In this document: piece by piece, positions 61,207-64,000 of the stretch | How the letters are laid out: every line of letters starts with the position of its first letter | Numbering within the stretch: position 1 is the first letter of the stretch | DNA from: Cyanobacteria bacterium FACHB-63 | GTDB taxonomy: Bacteria > Cyanobacteriota > Cyanobacteriia > Leptolyngbyales > Leptolyngbyaceae | DNA length: 64,000 nt | Assembly (NCBI GenBank): GCA_014695255.1 | Contig: JACJNX010000061.1 | Location: 434,001-498,000, forward strand | Direction: 5' to 3' | The notes under the pieces: generated by a model | Told to the model about the DNA's origin: nothing | The model's database searches: none | The model's input: the letters and a program-made list of their open reading frames with translations, nothing else | Program-made: the position numbers and the translations under genes

Positions 61207-63585
61207 CTAATTCCCAGGGGGAGGAGCAGGATCAGTCGCAGCGGGGGGTTCTGGAGCTGGAGCCGCCGCCGGAGGTTCTGGAGCTGGAGCCGCAGCGGGG
61301 GGTTCTGGAGCCGGAGCCGCAGGTTCTGGGGCTGGAGCGGCTTGACTGGGCGCAGGTTCAGAATAGGCTGGCTCCGATCGACGGGGTTCTGAGTAGGTCG
61401 GTTCCGGTGCTGGTTCTTCGTAATAGCGCCGCCTGGGTTGCTCTTCTGCCGGATCAGGCTCACTACCAAGCGATCGTGTCCGCGCCGCTCGAATCGGCTG
61501 CGGTTTAATCGTGCCTTTGCGGTCTTCGAGATTCGACGGAATTTCCGCAAATTTCTGTACAGGCATTCCCTGCACGACTTCTTTCATAAATTCGTGCCAG
61601 GTATAAGCGGCTGTTCCACTTGTTCCCCCAGTCGGTGAACTGTCATCGTTACCCAGCCAAACGCCTGTAACAAGCTGCGGAATATAGCCAATAAACCACA
61701 AGTCTCGTGCTTCCTCAGAAGTTCCGGTTTTTCCAGCTACGGGACGACCGAGTTGCGCGGCGCGTCCGGTTCCTTCGGTTACAACCTCACGCATCATCCA
61801 GTTGGTAATTGCAGCCGTTTCTGCATCTAAAACTCGCTTGGACTTGAAGTTAGAATCAAACAAAACTTTACCGTTGCGATCGAGCACGCGCCGAATGGCA
61901 TGAGGCTGAACAAAATTGCCTTGTGCTGCAAACACCCCGTAAGCGCTGGTTAGCTCTAGCGGATTAACTTCATAAGCACCCAGCGCTAGCGCTAGCGTTG
62001 GCTCCAGCTTAGAGGTAATGCCCACGCTGCGAACCAGATCGATCGTGGGCTTATACCCCACATCCATCAGCACTTTCACGGCGATCGTATTAATCGATTT
62101 CGTCAGCGCCGATTTCATGCTCATCCAGCCAGAATACTTGTTACCGTAGTTTTTCGGCTGGTAGCCATCGATCGAGAAGCGTTCATCGAGATAAGACCGA
62201 TTCGGAGAAAATCCAGAGCCGATCGCGGTCGCATACACAAACGGCTTAAAGGTCGATCCCGGTTGCCGCTGTGCCTGAGTGGCGCGGTTGAACTGGCTAT
62301 CTTTGTAAAAGTCATAACCGCCAATCATCGCCCGAATCTCACCGTTGCGCGGATCGATCGACACGAGCGCTCCTTGTTTGAAGCCCTCTGCGTTGCCATC
62401 TTCACGAATAGCAGTTCTCAACGCTTTTTCTGCTGATTTTTGCCATTTTGCATTTAGCGTCGTTTCAACCGTGACCCCGCCTGCTAACAGCGCTTCTTTT
62501 GGCACCAATTTTTCAAGCTGCTGCTGCACGTAGTAGGTGAAATACGGTGAAGAACTCTGAATGTTTCTCGGCGTACTTGGTTTTACCGTCAGGGTTTCAG
62601 CTTGTGCCGCTTGTGATTCTGCTTCAGTAATGTAGCCCGCGACGACCATCTTATCGAGCACCACATTGCGCCGCTCTTGTGCTTTTTCCAAGCTAACCAG
62701 CGGCGAATACAAACTCGGAGCGGGGGGTAGTCCGGCGATCGTTGCCATTTCTCCCAGCGTTAACTGCTCGACGGACTTACTGAAATAAATCCAAGCAGCA
62801 TCTGCGACTCCGTAGGCGTTAGAGCCAAGATAAACAAAATTGAGATATTTCTCTAGAATCTGCTGCTTGTCGATGTCGCGCTCAAGTTTCTGCGCGATTA
62901 GAGCTTCCCGCACTTTGCGTCCAATGCTGCGATCGTCTTGATCGAGAAACACAATTCGAGAAAGCTGCTGCGTGATCGTACTGCCGCCTTCAATGACATC
63001 GCGAGAGGTTAAGTTCCGAAAAACCGCTCGTCCAATACCCTGAAAATCAAGTCCACTGTGATCGTAAAATCGCCGATCTTCCGAAGCGACAAAGGCTTGC
63101 ACGAGGCGTTGGGGAATTTTATCGATCGTCAATCTCTGTCGAGTGGCAGGACCTAGCTGATGCAGCACCGTGCCATCCGATGCCCGAATCGTCAGCGTTC
63201 CAGGACGAGCAAACGTTTTAACTTCAGCAGGATTGGGTAAGGTACTGTCAATCTCGATCGCAGCGACTCGAAGTGCACCAATTCCCCCAACAACCACCAC
63301 GCCGCCAACAATCCATCGCCAAGTTTTCGCCTCTTTCAGCGGTGCGGGGATTTTTTCTCCCAAGGGCTTGAGGCGGGCTGTGACTCCATTGATCCAACTG
63401 CGGACTCCTGCCAAGCGAGAACCTTCTGTCAGCTTCCGCACACCCCGCCGCGCCCGTTTGCGCTCTGATCGTGCTTTCGGGGTGCGTTTTTTTCCGTCAG
63501 TTCCGTCTGTCATAGAGTCTAGCCCTGTTGGGGAATGATCAGGTTGAGTGGGTTTCCCGTTGCGCTTCGAGCTACTCTTTGCCAC
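61207..63585 (-). CDS. Class A penicillin-binding protein (PBP1A type)
   Basis: Bifunctional peptidoglycan glycosyltransferase/transpeptidase. 792 aa: a basic cytosolic tail of about 85 residues, a membrane helix near 90-110, the GT51 domain (FVASEDRRFYDHSGLDFQGI near 167-186, GGSTITQQLSRIVFL near 200-214) and the transpeptidase domain with catalytic SxxK in QPGSTFKPF near 447-455, SIN in TKSINTIA, and KTG in VAGKTGTSEEA near 648-658. The last about 90 residues are a Pro/Glu/Ala-rich repeat tail. The start is a GTG; the ATG at codon 25 is an alternative. Confidence 0.93.
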   Translation of the reverse strand: MAKSSSKRNGKPTQPDHSPTGLDSMTDGTDGKKRTPKARSERKRARRGVRKLTEGSRLAGVRSWINGVTARLKPLGEKIPAPLKEAKTWRWIVGGVVVVGGIGALRVAAIEIDSTLPNPAEVKTFARPGTLTIRASDGTVLHQLGPATRQRLTIDKIPQRLVQAFVASEDRRFYDHSGLDFQGIGRAVFRNLTSRDVIEGGSTITQQLSRIVFLDQDDRSIGRKVREALIAQKLERDIDKQQILEKYLNFVYLGSNAYGVADAAWIYFSKSVEQLTLGEMATIAGLPPAPSLYSPLVSLEKAQERRNVVLDKMVVAGYITEAESQAAQAETLTVKPSTPRNIQSSSPYFTYYVQQQLEKLVPKEALLAGGVTVETTLNAKWQKSAEKALRTAIREDGNAEGFKQGALVSIDPRNGEIRAMIGGYDFYKDSQFNRATQAQRQPGSTFKPFVYATAIGSGFSPNRSYLDERFSIDGYQPKNYGNKYSGWMSMKSALTKSINTIAVKVLMDVGYKPTIDLVRSVGITSKLEPTLALALGAYEVNPLELTSAYGVFAAQGNFVQPHAIRRVLDRNGKVLFDSNFKSKRVLDAETAAITNWMMREVVTEGTGRAAQLGRPVAGKTGTSEEARDLWFIGYIPQLVTGVWLGNDDSSPTGGTSGTAAYTWHEFMKEVVQGMPVQKFAEIPSNLEDRKGTIKPQPIRAARTRSLGSEPDPAEEQPRRRYYEEPAPEPTYSEPRRSEPAYSEPAPSQAAPAPEPAAPAPEPPAAAPAPEPPAAAPAPEPPAATDPAPPPGN
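61239..61345 (-). repeat. 27-nt tandem repeat encoding the PBP tail
   Basis: Units of the type GGGGGTTCTGGAGCTGGAGC(CGCAGC) repeat about four times with small changes and one shortened unit. On the minus strand they encode the nine-residue unit APAPEPPAA in the C-terminal tail of the penicillin-binding protein. Such repeats vary in copy number by slippage. Confidence 0.85.
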
Positions 63586-63828
63586 ATTCGTACCTCACAC
63601 ACACTGCTAGTCTTGCGGAAATCTGCCTTCGTTCGATCGATGCCTTGTATCGATCAGGTTTCAGGCAAACCGGGCATCTCCCAACCCTGTATCAGAAGAC
63701 GCTTCAAAATTTGTAGAAATACTCACGCTTAGTTTACAAGACTTTAGAGATTTTGCAATCGCGCCTCCAAATTCTCCGATGTACGGGTTGTGATTAGAAG
63801 CGCGAATTTGCTGGGTCGGAGATCAACC

Positions 63829-64000
63829 TTAAAGAGCCGCATGACCCAGCGCTAATGCCGTCACTAGCATTCCAAACACTAGGAAAGGTTGAGCGCTGGC
63901 TTGATATTTCACATCGTTTTCCACCGGATTGCGAAGGAAATACATATCTTGAAACGTGATCTGCGGAATGATCAGCAAAATCAATAACGTTGCGTACAGA
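63829..64000 (-). CDS. chlG: Chlorophyll synthase ChlG, C-terminal part (cut by window edge)
   Basis: The frame open from the window edge to a TAA at 63829-63831 encodes 56 residues with PQITFQDMYFLRNPVENDVK and YQASAQPFLVFGMLVTALAL then GHAAL. This matches the remembered C-terminus of the membrane prenyltransferase that esterifies chlorophyllide with phytyl or geranylgeranyl diphosphate. Two hydrophobic stretches are visible. The 5' part lies outside the window. Confidence 0.85.
   Translation of the reverse strand, partial: LYATLLILLIIPQITFQDMYFLRNPVENDVKYQASAQPFLVFGMLVTALALGHAAL

Noticed and set aside
1-64000. CRISPR array, prophage or intact insertion sequence
   Set aside because: No regularly spaced direct repeats, phage structural genes or transposase ORFs were seen anywhere in the window.

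Overview
The window is chromosomal DNA of a cyanobacterium, most likely a filamentous Leptolyngbya-like species. The evidence is the oxidative pentose phosphate cluster fbp-tal-zwf-opcA, a Psb35-like photosystem II protein, the C-terminus of chlorophyll synthase (ChlG), an NblB-type HEAT-repeat protein, a PxcA/CemA proton-extrusion protein, an SLH/OprB porin and very frequent GCGATCGC (HIP1) octamers. Genes are dense and on both strands. No prophage, integron, intact insertion sequence or CRISPR array was seen.

Layout. 1-5528: fbp, tal, zwf, opcA (Calvin cycle and oxidative pentose phosphate pathway), with a multi-hairpin repeat between tal and zwf. 5541-9636: an inverted-repeat element, cobB, a conserved hypothetical gene, a metallophosphoesterase and a lytic transglycosylase. 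9838-13624, minus strand: class II aldolase with a clear terminator, a small accessory island (DUF433 gene, unknown 175-aa gene, Uma2 gene) and trpD. 13830-21772: EAL protein, K+-channel/TrkA protein, CBS protein, NblB-like protein, aldose epimerase, CapA-like protein, pentapeptide protein. 22013-24131: an orphan nitrate/bicarbonate-type binding lipoprotein and an AT-rich stretch. 24132-27468: DUF423 gene and the ergothioneine operon egtC-egtB-egtD. 27735-34829: coiled-coil membrane protein, orphan sugar permease, two glycosyltransferases, an unknown membrane-anchored protein and an iron-uptake-type porin. 35043-40401: pmbA/tldD pair, a 50-aa membrane protein missed by usual size cut-offs, the NAD(P)HX repair enzyme, tRNA-Tyr and tRNA-Thr. 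40507-48705: small lipoprotein, truncated group II intron, GT39-like enzyme, LCP protein with a tiny leader ORF, a pentapeptide/HhH membrane fusion and a polytopic membrane protein. 48702-58068: P-loop ATPase, pxcA, hydrolase, group 2 sigma factor, carB. 58181-64000: overlapping DUF4926/DUF4926-like/DUF6883 triad, rsmB, TerB-like protein, psb35, penicillin-binding protein 1A and the 3' end of chlG.

The most striking pattern beyond ordinary genes is a dispersed palindromic element (core GCCCCCTAAATC / GATTTAGGGGGC). It occurs between genes, twice as inverted pairs, and also inside three coding regions without breaking the frame: in the domain linkers of cobB and egtB and in the C-terminal tail of a membrane protein. 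Other candidates for a second look are the DUF6883/DUF4926 overlapping triad, the DUF433 plus unknown partner operon, a 113-nt element with 22-bp terminal inverted repeats behind the porin gene, and a hairpin-sequestered Shine-Dalgarno with a 9-codon ORF in front of the LCP gene. All functional assignments are from reading the sequences; no database search was run.
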